Below, one piece after another: positions 44,189 through 56,159 of a DNA stretch of 64,000 nt. The stretch is from contig NC_135718.1 of assembly GCF_964656455.1 (NCBI RefSeq), positions 147,108,262 through 147,172,261 of the forward strand. Direction: 5' to 3'. The translations under genes were made by a program, and so were the position numbers. The stretch's first letter is position 1; the number at the start of each line of letters is the position of its first letter. This stretch comes from Halichoerus grypus. Taxonomy: Eukaryota > Chordata > Mammalia > Carnivora > Phocidae. The notes beneath the pieces are model-generated. The model made no database searches, had not been told where the DNA came from, and worked only from the letters and a program-made list of their open reading frames with translations.

Positions 44189-47100
44189 ATAAAATTAGGA
44201 CCCTGGAGGATTGGCCTGGTGGACCTGGGACCCAGACCTCTGAGGGTGGGGCATGGCCAGCTGGTTTGTCTCTGACGTAGACACCGGGGAGCTAGCTGTG
44301 TGGTGTTGGGGGGATGCAGATGGCCTTCAGCATTGCTATTACTGGGGTGAGAAAATATTGCTGGGGCATCTCTCAGAGCCACAGATAGCAGCAAGGAAGC
44401 CCAAAGAGGCAAACTCCCAGGAGGAGGTAAATCCCTTCTTCCACCATCTTCACTTGGCAAAGCCTAACATGGAGTCATCTGGAAAAACAGAAAAACAGAA
44501 ATGTACAGAATCCTAGCCCCAGCATTGCAAGGGTGATTTTAGACTGGCACAGTGTGCTTGACTAGAATAGCAGAGGGGGTCAGGTGTGGGCAAGGGCAAG
44601 GGAGAGACACTCAACCAGTATTTTTTTTTCCTTTCCTTTCTTTTTTTTATTGCTGATACTTCAAGACTAATAGGTTTGATGATCGACCCCTAAGATGTCA
44701 GACTGGCTGCCTGGGACAGGAGGCTTATGTGGTTCCTGCACAGTAAGATGGCCCCATTCTCGGATACTCTGGTTTCTCTTCAGATCGGCTATCAGTCCAG
44801 AGAAAGTTCTGTGCGGGCTTGCAAGGCACGAGGTCTTTGGGGCTGCTCTGCCAAGCTGGGACTGCAAACAGGAGTGCTGCCTCCCTCTTGTGGACACCTG
44901 CGGTTCTGCACGAGGGCAATGTGACCTGCCCTTGGTAGGACTTCACCTGCCCACCTTGAACTCCAGGAGTAAGGAGGGAATTGGCTTGGAAAGGTCAGTT
45001 TGATTCTCTGATGTCAATGAGCAGTCACTGGTTCATGATGACGGTGACTTTCTTCAAAAGGGATGAAAGTCTCATCACTGAGATCCAGATCCACTGCGCA
45101 AAGAACCCAATGGCCTGTTTGGCCAGCTGCAGAGACCCAAAGCTAAAAGACAAGCCTATCTCATCTAGACATAGGCTTTGGGCCTTGGAGTATCTTTTAA
45201 AGTGGGGCAGGGTGCAGACCTTCTCTGTAAATGGCCCAGATAGTAAATACTTGAGGCTTGCGACCATACTGTGTCTGTCTCAATGATTCACTCTGCTGTC
45301 TTAGGGGGACTGTGGCCATGGACGGTAACCAAACAAAAGGGTAGATTGTGTTCAGATACAGCTTTATTAGTGACACGGAAGTTTAAATTTCATATAATTT
45401 TTACCTGTCATGAAATATTATTCTCCTTTTGATTTTATGAAATTATTTAAAAATATAAAAATCATTCTGGGCTTGCAAGCCTTATAAAAACAGGCGGTGA
45501 GTTGGACTGGGCCCATGGCTAGAGTTGATGGACCCTTGATTTACAGTCTTCAACAGTTCGGATCCTTAGGTGGTGCCACTATGAGCTAAAATCATCCAAG
45601 TGGCTTCTGTACTACCTTGCAAGTTCTAGAAAGTTAGCTGTGTACCTACAGGATCCCACAGGCCGTGAGGTCAGCCTGAGCTTTCTGTGCCCTTTGCAGG
45701 TTTGAGGGGGTTTCTGTGGGAGAAACTCTGGCTTTAAATTTTCCACCTTTTTTTTTTAACGAGACAGAGAAACTTATTCTCACTTAAATGTGTGGTGCTG
45801 GGTTCTAACAAATTGTGCTGTCCATCTGAACCTAATACATAGTTTGAAGAGTAGCGTAGTCTACCATTTCATCACTGATGAGAAGAATCACTCCAGATAT
45901 CTTTAAATAACACGCGCTCTCAATGCACTGAGAATATGATGGGTTTAATGACAGTGTGATTTTTTACATGGTTTCCCAGAAACGCCATCCTTTTCAAAAG
46001 CAAGCAGCACTGTATTACAACTTATGTTCAACGTGTATGGTTTCTTTTGTCTCATGGATATTTAAACTGGAGATTCAGATGGAGACAGGGTACATATGAA
46101 GAACTCTGCAGGATTTTAAAGGGCTTTGGTGGAAAACAAGTTGAGGGCAGTGTTACCTTTTGGGTTACAAAGTAGGGCGTGGATCTGTTTGTGTTGTCTT
46201 TGGTGTGTGTACAGAAGCTTGGAAAAAATGCCCAAGAACTGAATACCTGGTAGATGTGGGGGACACACTTCACTGCATCCATTTTTATTCCCTGATTGTG
46301 AGCCCTATCTCTCCATCTGCCTCTTCCCTTTTGCCTCCCCACCTGTCAGCAGGACCTGACTGCCGGGCTGTGAGGACACAAGGCTCCAGAAGACACAGAT
46401 GTGTGTGTTTCCAGTGAAGGAGGCGGGCATCTAAAGGAAAGCTGGTAATACCATGTGGTAAATGCTAAAGAGCCCGTGAAGGGACCCAGAGGAAGTGCTA
46501 ATTACCTGTCCAGGAGCAGAAGAGGTAGGTATTCGGCTGGCCAGAGGAGGAAGGGAGGGGGACTGCTGGCTGAGGACGGGGCCTGTGCCCCAGCACGGGG
46601 GTATAGGGGTGTGCTGGCAAGCATCTGGGCAATGTCTGCATCGCTGCTAGGGGTAGGGGGTGGTGTCTGGGGTTGAGTGATCGAGGGCAGAGAAGAGAAG
46701 GGGAGTGGGGGGGATGAGGCCTGGAAAGTCCGTGGGGGGCAGTGTGTGAGAAGAAATTTGTACTTTTCTGGGGCTGGGGGGATCCCTCAGAGGACGCACA
46801 GCAAATAGGGCGTGGGCCAGCAGTGGCTACAGACTGGGGGTCCCCGGTCTGTGAAATGGGGGGGTTGGACTAGCTGAGCCCCCGGTCCCTCACAGGGCTG
46901 ACTTTTTGTGACCAGGTCAGTGTTTCTTCTCTTTATGAAATCGGTAGACCCATCCCGCTGAGGCTCAGCCAGGTACCCCGGGGAGGCCTCTCATCCAGGC
47001 CCTGCCTCCAGGAGGGGAGCAGTCCTCTGCCCCGTTGCTCAGGGGAGAAGATACAGCCTGGGCAGAAGTCACCGCCTGGCCTGGGACTGAGTCAGTGGTG

Positions 47101-47635
47101 GAGCCAAAGCCTGCTACCCAGTGGGAAGAAAGATGAGTCGCTGAAGAAACTGATGGCTGTGCTCCTCCCTCCCCACCCTGCCCAGATGTTCTGGGAGACT
47201 CTGGCTGAACTCTGGGGCACACCCATCCATGTTCCTGGCAAGCATGGCAGGCCGGAGTGTTTCACTACCTGGCTTTTAGCTGCTGCTGGCACAGAACCAG
47301 GACGGGATGGCTTAGTCCTTGCAAGGACTCCGTGATGCCCGGAATGGGCAAGGCACCTCAGGTGAGTGCCCTGCTGTGGTTGGAAGGATCCGAGGCAAAG
47401 GTTTAGTCACTGGGACTTGGCAGCTCCAGACAGGGGCAGAGTACTTTTCAGGCTGACGTTCAGGGTGGATCTCTCTCTACTTGCATATGAAATCAATGAG
47501 ATAATGAATGTGAAAACATTTTGAAAAGTCACCAAACGTCTTGCATCCCCATGCTGCTGCTCTTCTTGTGCATTTCCCACTTCTGGTCTGTGCCCCCATC
47601 CCCCAAAGCTTCTTTGATTCCTTTTCTCCTTCTGC
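44189..47635. other. Intergenic stretch with nothing recognised beyond weak repeats
   Basis: T-rich tracts near 44,620-44,650 and 45,750, and a weak MIR-like piece near 46,840-46,920. Several 60-100-codon frames have no family likeness. No gene is seen. Confidence 0.55.
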
Positions 47636-47639
47636 CGTT

Positions 47640-48110
47640 CTCACCTCCCGACTAAGCAGACACTGAGCTTTGTTGACTTGATTTCTGACATGTCTTTTAC
47701 ATGCATGCCCCTTGACTTCATTTCTGCGGTCCCTGCCCTGGCCCAGGCCCTGCATTTCTTACTTATACTAGAGTGATAAAGTCTATCTGTTCTACTTCCC
47801 CTTTCTTCTTTTGAATTATCAGCCACACTGCTACCAGATGTCGTCATCTTAGACCATACTCCTGATTATTTTACTCCTCCAGTCCAAAGCGTTCGAAGGC
47901 TATCTGTTGTCTCCAGAGTGATAAACTCTGAGGTCCAGTATTCAGGCCTCCCGGCTGGCCCACTTCCCTGTGTTCACAGAGATCCTCTGGCTCACCTTGG
48001 CTTTTTGCCCTTTGTGCTTTCACTCAAGCCCGGCAGTCTGCCTGGAATGTCTTCACTTTCAAAAACCTCCTGACAAGTCTTTTCTCCATCCTTCAAGGTT
48101 CAAAAAGGGT
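47640..48110 (+). repeat. L2 LINE remnant
   Basis: The best part is about 47,870-48,105, with GTGATAAACTCTGAGGTCCA, GCCTGGAATGTCTTCACTTT and TCTCCATCCTTCAAGGTTCA in L2 order. Confidence 0.7.
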
Positions 48111-48651
48111 GGTACATAAATTATGTACAGGATACGAAAGGTGGGAATTGTTATATTTTAGGTGCATCAAAGAATCTTTTTTTAAAAAACCGATCTCATT
48201 AATGTATTCACGCAGCATAGATTCATTTTGTGCAGGGCACTATGCTGCGGGGTGGGGTGGAAAGGCTCACTGGGTATGCACGTGGGCACAGGGATCCAGA
48301 GCTCTGAGGATGAAGCATACGCCTTCTTTTTTTACTTACTCAAATCCACAACTGCAACTCCAATGCTAGCGCAAAAATATCTGTGGAGTGGCTGTGTCTC
48401 TTTTTGCTTCAGCTACTAGGAAGCTCAAAGGCAAATCTGACTCTCAGGCACAGTATTCATTAGCTTGTTCAAATAATCACACACAACAGGTGCCAAGAAT
48501 GTACTCAGAGCTACGTTACATCAAACTGATGAGCAAGACATATACATAGTTTCTGCCCTGAAGAGGCATCTATTAATTCTTATATAGTTAGCACATCTTC
48601 ATTTCTGTTTTCTCTATTCCTGATCTTGCAGTGTGTTGAATCTATCTTTAG

Positions 48652-48776
48652 CAGGTTTTTTTTTGTTTGTTTCAAGTTTTTATTTAAATTCCAGTTAGTT
48701 AACATGTAGTGTTACATTAGTTTTAGGACTAGAATTTAGTGATTTTATCCCTTACATACAACACCCAGTGCTCAAA
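48652..48776 (-). mobile_element. Carnivore L1 3' end fragment, antisense
   Basis: After a T-rich start it reads TTCAAGTTTTTATTTAAATT, CCAGTTAGTTAACATGTAGT and ACATACAACACCCAGTGCTC, the reversed 3' end of carnivore L1 (recalled). The element is severely 5'-truncated and contains no open reading frame. Confidence 0.85.
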
Positions 48777-50059
48777 TATACCTTTAGTCTCATGTTAACT
48801 AAAATTACTTTCAGACGAGGAGAAGTACAGTCCATATATAAAAGTAAAAATGTTCCAGCACTGATAATGAGGTCCCAGATTTGATCTCTGTTGTCATGAA
48901 TTATATATTTTTGCTCTTCTATCATGGGATCTCTCCTAAAGCCAGCTAGACATGTAAATATAACTGATAAAAAGTTTGATGTGATCACATCAATCTTGCA
49001 GGGCTTTATTTTTCTCTGTTCCACCTTGTAAACTCAGAGTGACCTTTCTCATTCTGTTGCGATGAAAATATTAGCCCCAAGTTATTATTTTGGGGGATGA
49101 CTTGCTTTTCTGTTCCCAGTATATAATTTTAATTTTAAAAATCTAATACAGTATTGATAATAGTTGTATGGCACCTCAGATCCTTTCTAGAAACTAGGCG
49201 GGGTATGTGATGTAAATAAATTAGCATTTGAGTAAACATGGCATATCCATCAGAAGAAACGAGAGCATGGAGGTTCAGGGGTTAGGGGTCTCCTCAGCGT
49301 TCTCTCAGAGGCCATTCTGGTTTAATGGACTCGGTGGGTGGAGAGGCAGGTGGGGTCCCCTCCTTCCTGAAAATACCTGTAAGGAGCCAGGGCCTTGCTA
49401 CTGGGTTGGTGGAGGTGGGCTCTGCACCTGCTTAGCACAGAGCTACCTCTTTGCTGGGCAGTGCCTGCCCGTGGGCACGTTTGGAGGTGCTGCACCCCAG
49501 CACTGAATGCCCCAGTCCTGCAGAAGGCTTTAGTCGGGCCCTGTGTTCAGGGATTTCTGCCCGATCCACGGACACATTCACCACGTAGCGACTGAGGTGT
49601 GGCAGGCACGTGAATCAGTGAACCGGGCCCAGGATTTTAACAGACCTCATGTCTTTAGAGATCTCTCTCTATTTGGGTGCCTGGGGGGTTCACTCCTTGT
49701 ACCCTCCCCCCCCACCCATTATTTCCAGGTTCTTGGTATTGAGTGTGAAGTATCACATGTAGATGTCAAAGATGGGGCTTGTTAGAGCCCACAAGTGAGA
49801 AGCTTGGGCAGGAAGCCTGCAATCTGGGGACTTGGTATGGAGCATGTGGGATTTTTCCAGAAGAAATCCCTTCTCAGGTTGGGGGCGGCCAGATTCTACC
49901 CGAACCTCACTGGGTGCCAAAGTCTGTCTTTGCTCTGTTTAATTTAAGGCACGTTCTCCGGACACCCATGCCCACATGCGCAGTACTAGGGCCACACATA
50001 TAAGTAAAATATGGTCCCAGAGGTGCTTATTGTCTCATGATGATGACGATGATGATGAT

Positions 50060-50280
50060 GGTGGTGACAGCAGCTAAAATTCACTGAACCCTTACTACGT
50101 GCCATTCCTGTGTGAGGTATTTTGTATTATTTCGTTTAACACACACAAATTCACCCCAAGTTATTCCCTCGAGTTATTAAAAGGGGAAACTGAGGCTTGG
50201 AGAGATTAAGGAACTTGCCCAAGGCCATCATAAGGGGCAGAGTCAATGATCAGTCCCAGGTCTCTGTGACCTCTAACTGC
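50060..50280 (-). repeat. MIR SINE remnant, antisense, long
   Basis: AAAATTCACTGAACCCTTAC, GGGGAAACTGAGGCTTGGAG and AACTTGCCCAAGGCCATCAT give a clear reversed MIR. Confidence 0.8.
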
Positions 50281-50559
50281 CCTCCAATGCCACCCTCCCA
50301 GTCAGAGGGCACAGCCTCTCCAGGGCACAGAGACACCTCAACTACCCAGCGACAAGTGTCATGGCTACACACAGGGACTCTGTCTGAATGCTGGTGTCAC
50401 TCGTATGTGCTCCTGAGAACATGGCAAAGCCCGGATGATTTTCCATCAGAAGCTCTATCTGCTTGACCCCCGGGAGGCTAGACAGGGCCGTAAAGGATAT
50501 TCGAGCATTAAGTGAACCAGATGGATTATTAGAGGTTTCACAGCCATCTCTTCATTAAC

Positions 50560-50730
50560 TCTTGAAGACTATTTTATTCTTTTCCTTGTACGGATAAGTA
50601 CGCTGGAGCCTGGAGGAGTTGGCCGATTTAAGTTTGAACAGTTCATAAATGTCACAGCTGGGATTTGAACTCAGGCCTCCGTGTTTCCAAAGCCAGGCAT
50701 GCTCTTTCCAGTGCACCCGGTTATGCCATG
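50560..50730 (-). repeat. MIR SINE remnant, antisense
   Basis: CACAGCTGGGATTTGAACTC and the TTCCAAAGCCAGGCATGCTC that follows are reversed MIR core and 5' end. Confidence 0.7.
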
Positions 50731-53700
50731 GAATCGACTAAAACTTAAGGACACTCTCTTGAGTTAACAGTACTCGCTGGGGCTCTGGAGGGAAAGCATT
50801 GTGCTGGGTGCAGGAGAGACAGAGGAGTCTGCCATGGAGCCCTCTCCGAAGGAGCGTACAATCCAACGGCAAGGTGGAGTGGGCCATGCAGATGATTCTA
50901 GACAAGATCCAAAGAATGCGGTGCTGTAAATGGTGCTTTTGTTAGCTGACCGTCCCCCCCCCCCCGCAGTCCGGCAGCTGGTTTGGGATGCCCCTTTCAC
51001 CCCCAGAAAGTGCCGAAGCACCTGGTGCTCCAGCTCCTTCGAGAGATCTGAATGTGAGCGCAGGACTAGGGGATTCCTGGGGGAAGATTTCTGAGGTCAG
51101 GAGGGTTTGCGGCTCCAGCGCCCCCCACCACACTGGTCTCTGCCCGCCCCACCAGAGTATGGCCTTCTCTGTGTCTAGGCAGTAACGTGTCTGCTTTTTT
51201 TCCTCTCGCTGGAAACACACTTTGACATTTTTTAACAAATAACACAATTTTCCCTTTGTGTTTCCCTTAATAAAACACAGAAATGAGAGCAAGAAAAGGA
51301 AAGTAAAAAAACATGTTCCTGTCATCTCCACTCTGTAGCAGGATGTCCCCCCTCCCTTGCTGTCTCCCTCCCACCACGCAAGGGCCTCTGCCTACCCCGT
51401 CCTCACTCCTCACCCCAAATCTCAGTCACAAGCGTTCGTGAGTCTGGTGGTGGTACTTCGGTGTCTCTGCCATAGAAAGGGGGCTCCACGGCCAGTCTGC
51501 TGGTCTTCATGAATCTTCCACAGATGGCTACTTGACAGGGGACAGGTGATGGCGGAGAGCCCAAAGAGGACCAGGGCCCCCTCCCAGGTGAAGAGGTACT
51601 GGCAGGTTACGAGGTCCCTGCGCACCCTCTTGAGGCTCCTTATTCATCGTTGCTCCTTATTTGTTATCCTGGCCTGTCTTCCTCCAATGATGGCAGCTTC
51701 CAGACCAGCCTGGCACGGGCCCTCCACTTCCTCCTCAAAGCAAAGTACTAGGCTTCAGACACAGTCCCTGGATCTCTTGGAATCTGCTTGAAGTTGCAGG
51801 ATTCCTGATATTTGGAAGAGCTGCCTATCTCTTAACAGGGATAAATGTTAAGTTTCCACACTTGGGGCCAAACACCAATTATACAATTGCAATTGGTGGG
51901 GGGGGATGTGGCCTACCAGCAGCCCATGTGGAAAAGGACAGAGGGGGGTTTTGTTACTCACACACACAGGATGAGTCCGTGGCAGCCACGGAAAATGCTA
52001 ACCCCCAAATCAGGCCATGTTAATGGGTGTTTTATGGCCAGAGAGAGGAGACGAGGTCCCGAACGCACGATCACTGCAAAGCAGGTCTGGGTGGCATGAT
52101 TTAGGAGGGATAGAGAAAAAACCGGAGCAGGTTCAGAAACAAACGGAACAGAACAGAGAGGGCAGCTCTGCCCACAGCTGGCAGATCTTGGAAGTAGGAT
52201 TTGACATTTCCGATGGCCAAACCTGAGCAATCAATGGGCCAGATGTGGCTGCGCTAGGGAAATGAATTTTGACCCAATATAAACTTAACACTTGGACCAG
52301 ATGAGCTTTAAGGTCACCTCCCTCTCTAAAAGCCAGTCATATGGGGTGTCTCTTCTAAAGCCTGTTTACCTCACTTCCACAAACTCTCAGAAAACAGTAT
52401 TTCTGATAAAAGGGAGAATATGGCTTCTTCTTCATAAAGAGCTTCTGGACATTGGGCTTTGTGGCCTCTTTGGTCATTAAAAAGGTGAAATCATAGCATT
52501 TGAGTCTAAAATGAAAAACCACGCGGCATGATCAGGAGAATCTTTCACAGATGGCAGGATGTCTGTCTACCTACCCACGATGTCACCAGGGTGGCTCAGG
52601 CCAAAGTGAGATGATATTGAGGGAGGAGTGGGGTTCATGATCCCCAATTCACTGAGAGGGAAAATAAAGCATAAAAGAGAAAACCCTGAATATACAAGGT
52701 GTATCTTTAATGGTTTGGACACATCCCTTAGCCACATCAGCATCTACCCCTGGACCAATTCTGCAAAGTACAACAAGGAGCTGTTGGTTCTACTGCCAAC
52801 TCTACCCCATTGTTTCACAGATTTCAGACCGGGAAGGCCTTCCAGACCATCACAGACAGGAAGGACAACTGCACAGAAAGGTGAACTTGGCCCGCCGGAC
52901 TCAGTGGCAGAGCTGGCCATGAAAGTGAGGTCCTTGGATTCCTGAAACCATGAGCTTTCACCTTTCCTAGAGTGCCCCCCCCACCCTAGTGAGCACAGCG
53001 CTCACCCATCAGTTAAGTAAGTGGCATTTGTTAATCACATATATGTGCCTGGCTCCGCACGAAGGACCCCAGGGCTTATAATGGGATTATGAGACAGTCC
53101 CCATGGTGAAGGTGCCCAAGAGCCAGCTGGGGGAAAGACAGTCCTACCCAACACTTGTGAGTGATCTATACTCATCAGGCTGCTTTCCAGATGCAAAGAC
53201 CATTTCAGGGATTTGGGTCCCAGATCAGATGTTCTCATCTATCCCTATCTACTTTCAAGCTATTTATTCTCTAAATTCTTACCACTAGTTAAACATAGCT
53301 CGTAAATTCAAGACCTTTAGTGAAACCAAAACTCTGTTGGGCATTTAAAAATATTCCTTATGCTTGTGTTTGCCCGACTCCATTTTCTTTTTCTTGCCTG
53401 ACTTCTCCTTTATATGTTATCCTAAGAATACTTCTGTAATTCATATTTTTTCCCCCACACGCTACTGGGGTGGCAAGAAAGGACAAAGGACAGGTGTCCG
53501 GGGACATGCCACTAGCCATCTGGGCAACATCAGAGAAATCGCCCAGCCCTGTTAAGCCCCAAAATTCATCTAAAACAATGGATAAAACTATTTGTTCTGC
53601 CTACCTCACAGGTTTGTTGTAAAGATCAAGCAAACTCATGTGTGTGAAAGTACCTTGGAAAGTATAACACAGCATTCAAATGTAAAGTATTAAAGTCTTT

Positions 53701-54014
53701 GCCCTTTTCCCTTGTTCCCTCAAAGTCATGTTCTGGGTTTGGCTTGTGGTGGCTGGCAGACAGCACTTACCAGGGCCAGCCGGGTCAAGGCCCCCCAAGC
53801 CCATTGGAGCAGGAGCGCCCAGCACTTTTTCTTTAAAAAGAAGGAAGTGGTCCTGTCCTTGGAGAAGGGAATAGAAAGGGCTGGCTGTGTGGCATCTTGC
53901 CTGCTCAGGTTCACTCTGCCTAAGCGCCTGGCAATTCCAATTCAGTTCCCTTCAGGGCAGGAATTGAGGGGCCCCCAGAGAATCTGGTTGAACCGACTCT
54001 CCCCGTGGTATTCA

Positions 54015-54150
54015 CTCTGCTCCCGTTTTCCTCACCTGTAATATGGGGATAATAATTGTCTCCACCTCATAGGGTTGCTGTAAAGATTAAATGAGTTAAC
54101 TGTGTAACCAAGCCTGGCACATAATAAAATGTTCGATAAATGTGAGCCTG
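54015..54150 (+). repeat. MIR SINE remnant
   Basis: CCTCACCTGTAATATGGGGA, CATAGGGTTGCTGTAAAGAT and GCCTGGCACATAATAAAATG are clear MIR words in order, about 300 bp before the LMX1A island. Confidence 0.8.
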
Positions 54151-54439
54151 CGTTATGATTTATTTATTGAGTATCCACTTGGGGCCGGGCACCGTGCTAA
54201 CCTCCTGGAGTACACAGATGATTAAGACCCTGTTCCTGCTCCTGGAGGGCTAAAGGTCTACCACTGTAAGCTAAGGTCAGGAGGTGTAGGGAGTTGACAT
54301 TTCCCCCCAGTACTTTGCTCCCCTAAGTATGCCCCCTTAGCTGACTCAGTGTCATTGAGGGCTCGGTGTCTGGGGGTCAGATCCCACCTAGTCTCTGCCA
54401 GGAGCCCCATTCGAGCTTTGGCCATGGCTCCTACAGCCT

Positions 54440-55760
54440 CTGCACACCCCATCCCTGCACGGGTTTCGATCTGAACCGGTCAACCGGTTTCGAGCCCGGC
54501 GGAAGTGGGGAGCTTTGCGGGAGCCCCGGCTGACCGAGAAGGGGATTGAGGAGCTCAGAGCTGTGAGCCTCCCCCCCCAGCCCCCCGCAAGCAACCGCAC
54601 GCCGCCAACAGCTTCCCGGCGCTTCCGACGGCGCGGGGAGGGCCGCGGTGCTGCTGTCGCCTGCGGCGGCGGAGAGCGGCCGGGGACGCGGCGTGCGAGC
54701 GCCGGGGCCGGGGGAGCGGGGGGCCCGGGCGGCGACCCCGCCGGCGCGCCCCGAGGGAGCCCTTGCACGTGGAGGGGAGGAAACTTTGCGTGCCTGCGAG
54801 GCGGCCGCGGCGAGCTGGGCCGCGCAGCCGGGCCGGGAAAGGGAGCTCGGCGGCCGCTCCAGGGGCGCGTTCCCAGCCCGCCTCCCCGCGCACCCCACCC
54901 CTTCCCTCCGCCGCGCGCCGCGCCGCGGCCCCTGTCAGCAGCGGCCGGATCCGCCCCGGCGCAGCAGGGCCCGACTCGCACCCACGACCCCGGGCCTCGG
55001 CGCTCCCTCCCGGCCTCGGAGAAGCCCCGGCCCTCCCCGCCCCCTCCCCGCCCGCCCCCGAGGAAGCGACGCGGCCGGCCAGGACGTCCCGAGAAGGCCG
55101 GCCGCCCGCGGCCACGTCCCGGCCCGGCCCGGGCGCGCCGAGGAGCGGAGCCAGGGGCCGGCGCTCGCTCGGGCTCCCTCCCGGCCGCGCCGGCTGCAGC
55201 CTCGAGGGCCTACGCCTCTCCCGGCCGCAGCTCCCCGCGGCGCCCGGCCCCTTCCTCCCGCCCCTGCCGCGGGGAGCGAGCTCGCCCACCAGGTAAGGAG
55301 GGCTGCGCGTTCCTGGGCTCCGGCTCGGGCGGGCGTGTTTCGGAAAGTTGATTTGAAATGCATCCAAGAGTGAGCAGGGCCAGCCGCGGCTCCTCCCCGA
55401 GGCGACTTCTTCGCTCGTGCAGACGTTCCCGGCACCAGCCGACCGGCGGGAGGACCGCCCCGCGCGCCCCCAGCAGCTCTCAGCGCCCGGGGTCCGCGAG
55501 CAGGCGGGCGCGCTCCGGCTCGCTCTCTCGGCCCCGCCTGGGCCGGGGCAGGTGAGGGACGCCCCGGGCCGGTCGGGGCGCGGGCCGGAGACCTCGCAGG
55601 CCCTTGTGCCTGTGCCTGGGCCCGGCCCCGCGAGGGGAACACCCACTCCTTTTATCCCGGTCTCCCCACGTCGCTGGGTTCCCGCAGAGCTGTCCCTAGG
55701 GCCCGCGTTAGTATAGGTTAGGGCGGAGTCGGACTCGGGATGGGAAACCTGGGCCTGGGG
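54440..55760 (+). promoter_or_regulatory. LMX1A: LMX1A promoter CpG island
   Basis: About 1.3 kb of very GC- and CpG-dense DNA, free of dispersed repeats, begins abruptly after intergenic MIR sequence and ends near 55,760. It contains the presumed transcription start and the first noncoding exon or exons. No TATA box is evident. The extreme GC content removes stop codons, which explains long frames on both strands (up to 434 codons on the minus strand). Confidence 0.85.
54900..55292 (+). other. LMX1A: Probable LMX1A noncoding first exon (start unknown)
   Basis: A near-perfect donor, CCACCAG|GTAAGG, ends at 55,292 inside the island. The start coordinate is a placeholder because no start-site signal is clear. 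A second good donor, GGGGCAG|GTGAGG, ends at 55,551, so an alternative or longer first exon is possible. Confidence 0.45.
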
Positions 55761-56061
55761 ACGGGGTGAGGGTGTGTGTGTGGGGAGGGGGGTGGGGGCA
55801 AGCGAAGGAGAAGCGCAGTTGGGGGGCGGAGGTCTAAGTACAAAACGCGTTGACTTCAAGTGAAATCAGATCAGTCAGAGCAGTTCGCGGTGACTCGTCT
55901 CTGTCCTCCCACCCCACCTTTCTCTTGGCTGGACTCTGCCCTCCCGGCTCATTCTGGTGACCCTGGACACTCCCTCCGTCCTTTCCCAGGAGCGTGGCGG
56001 CTGCGGGCTCCCGGTCCCAGAGGGCACGGACCCCAGAAGCATCGTTTCCTCCCCTCTACAG
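55293..56061 (+). other. LMX1A: LMX1A first intron (if the 55,292 donor is used)
   Basis: 769 bp, GC-rich at first, then G-rich with a GTGTGTGTGTGGGGAGG stretch near 55,771. It ends in a pyrimidine tract and CTACAG. It would be only 510 bp if the 55,551 donor is used. Confidence 0.5.
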
Positions 56062-56159
56062 GTCCTCCCGGCCCGGCCCGAACATGCTGGACGGCCTGAA
56101 GATGGAGGAGAACTTCCAAAGCGCCATCGAGACTTCGGCGTCCTTTTCCTCGCTGCTGG
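56062..56159 (+). CDS. LMX1A: LMX1A first coding exon (5' UTR end and residues 1-25)
   Basis: Following the acceptor ...CTCTACAG, 22 bp of untranslated sequence precede ATG at 56,084; the coding part is 56,084-56,159. A purine at -3 gives a fair start context. It encodes [20 protein letters not shown] and FSSLL, then one base of a split glycine. A second in-frame Met is at codon 7. The donor is TGG|GTGAGT. The short acidic, serine-rich N-terminus has no domain of its own. Confidence 0.95.

Larger units (their letters stand above)
48777..54430. other. Intergenic stretch upstream of LMX1A
   Basis: It has an imperfect (GAT)n at about 50,038-50,068, two antisense MIRs (about 50,060-50,280 and 50,560-50,730), a poly-C run near 50,954-50,966, a forward MIR tail (about 53,580-53,680) and another MIR (about 54,015-54,150). 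No gene is supported. Confidence 0.65.

Noticed and set aside
49672..49697. Short GGGTGCCTGGGGGGTTCA stretch like a SINE head
   Set aside because: Only about 20 bases match, with no B box or tail after it; too short to call.
51115..51135. Minus-strand CTCF-like GTGGTGGGGGGCGCTGG
   Set aside because: It lacks the CCA and the adenine before the G tract of the core; too weak to list as a site.
54388..55859. Overlapping long open frames on both strands of the LMX1A CpG island (up to 434 codons on the minus strand, 278 and 241 on the plus strand)
   Set aside because: The extreme GC content removes stop codons in all frames. The products are low-complexity Arg/Pro/Ala/Gly without domain or family likeness, and the region is a promoter island.
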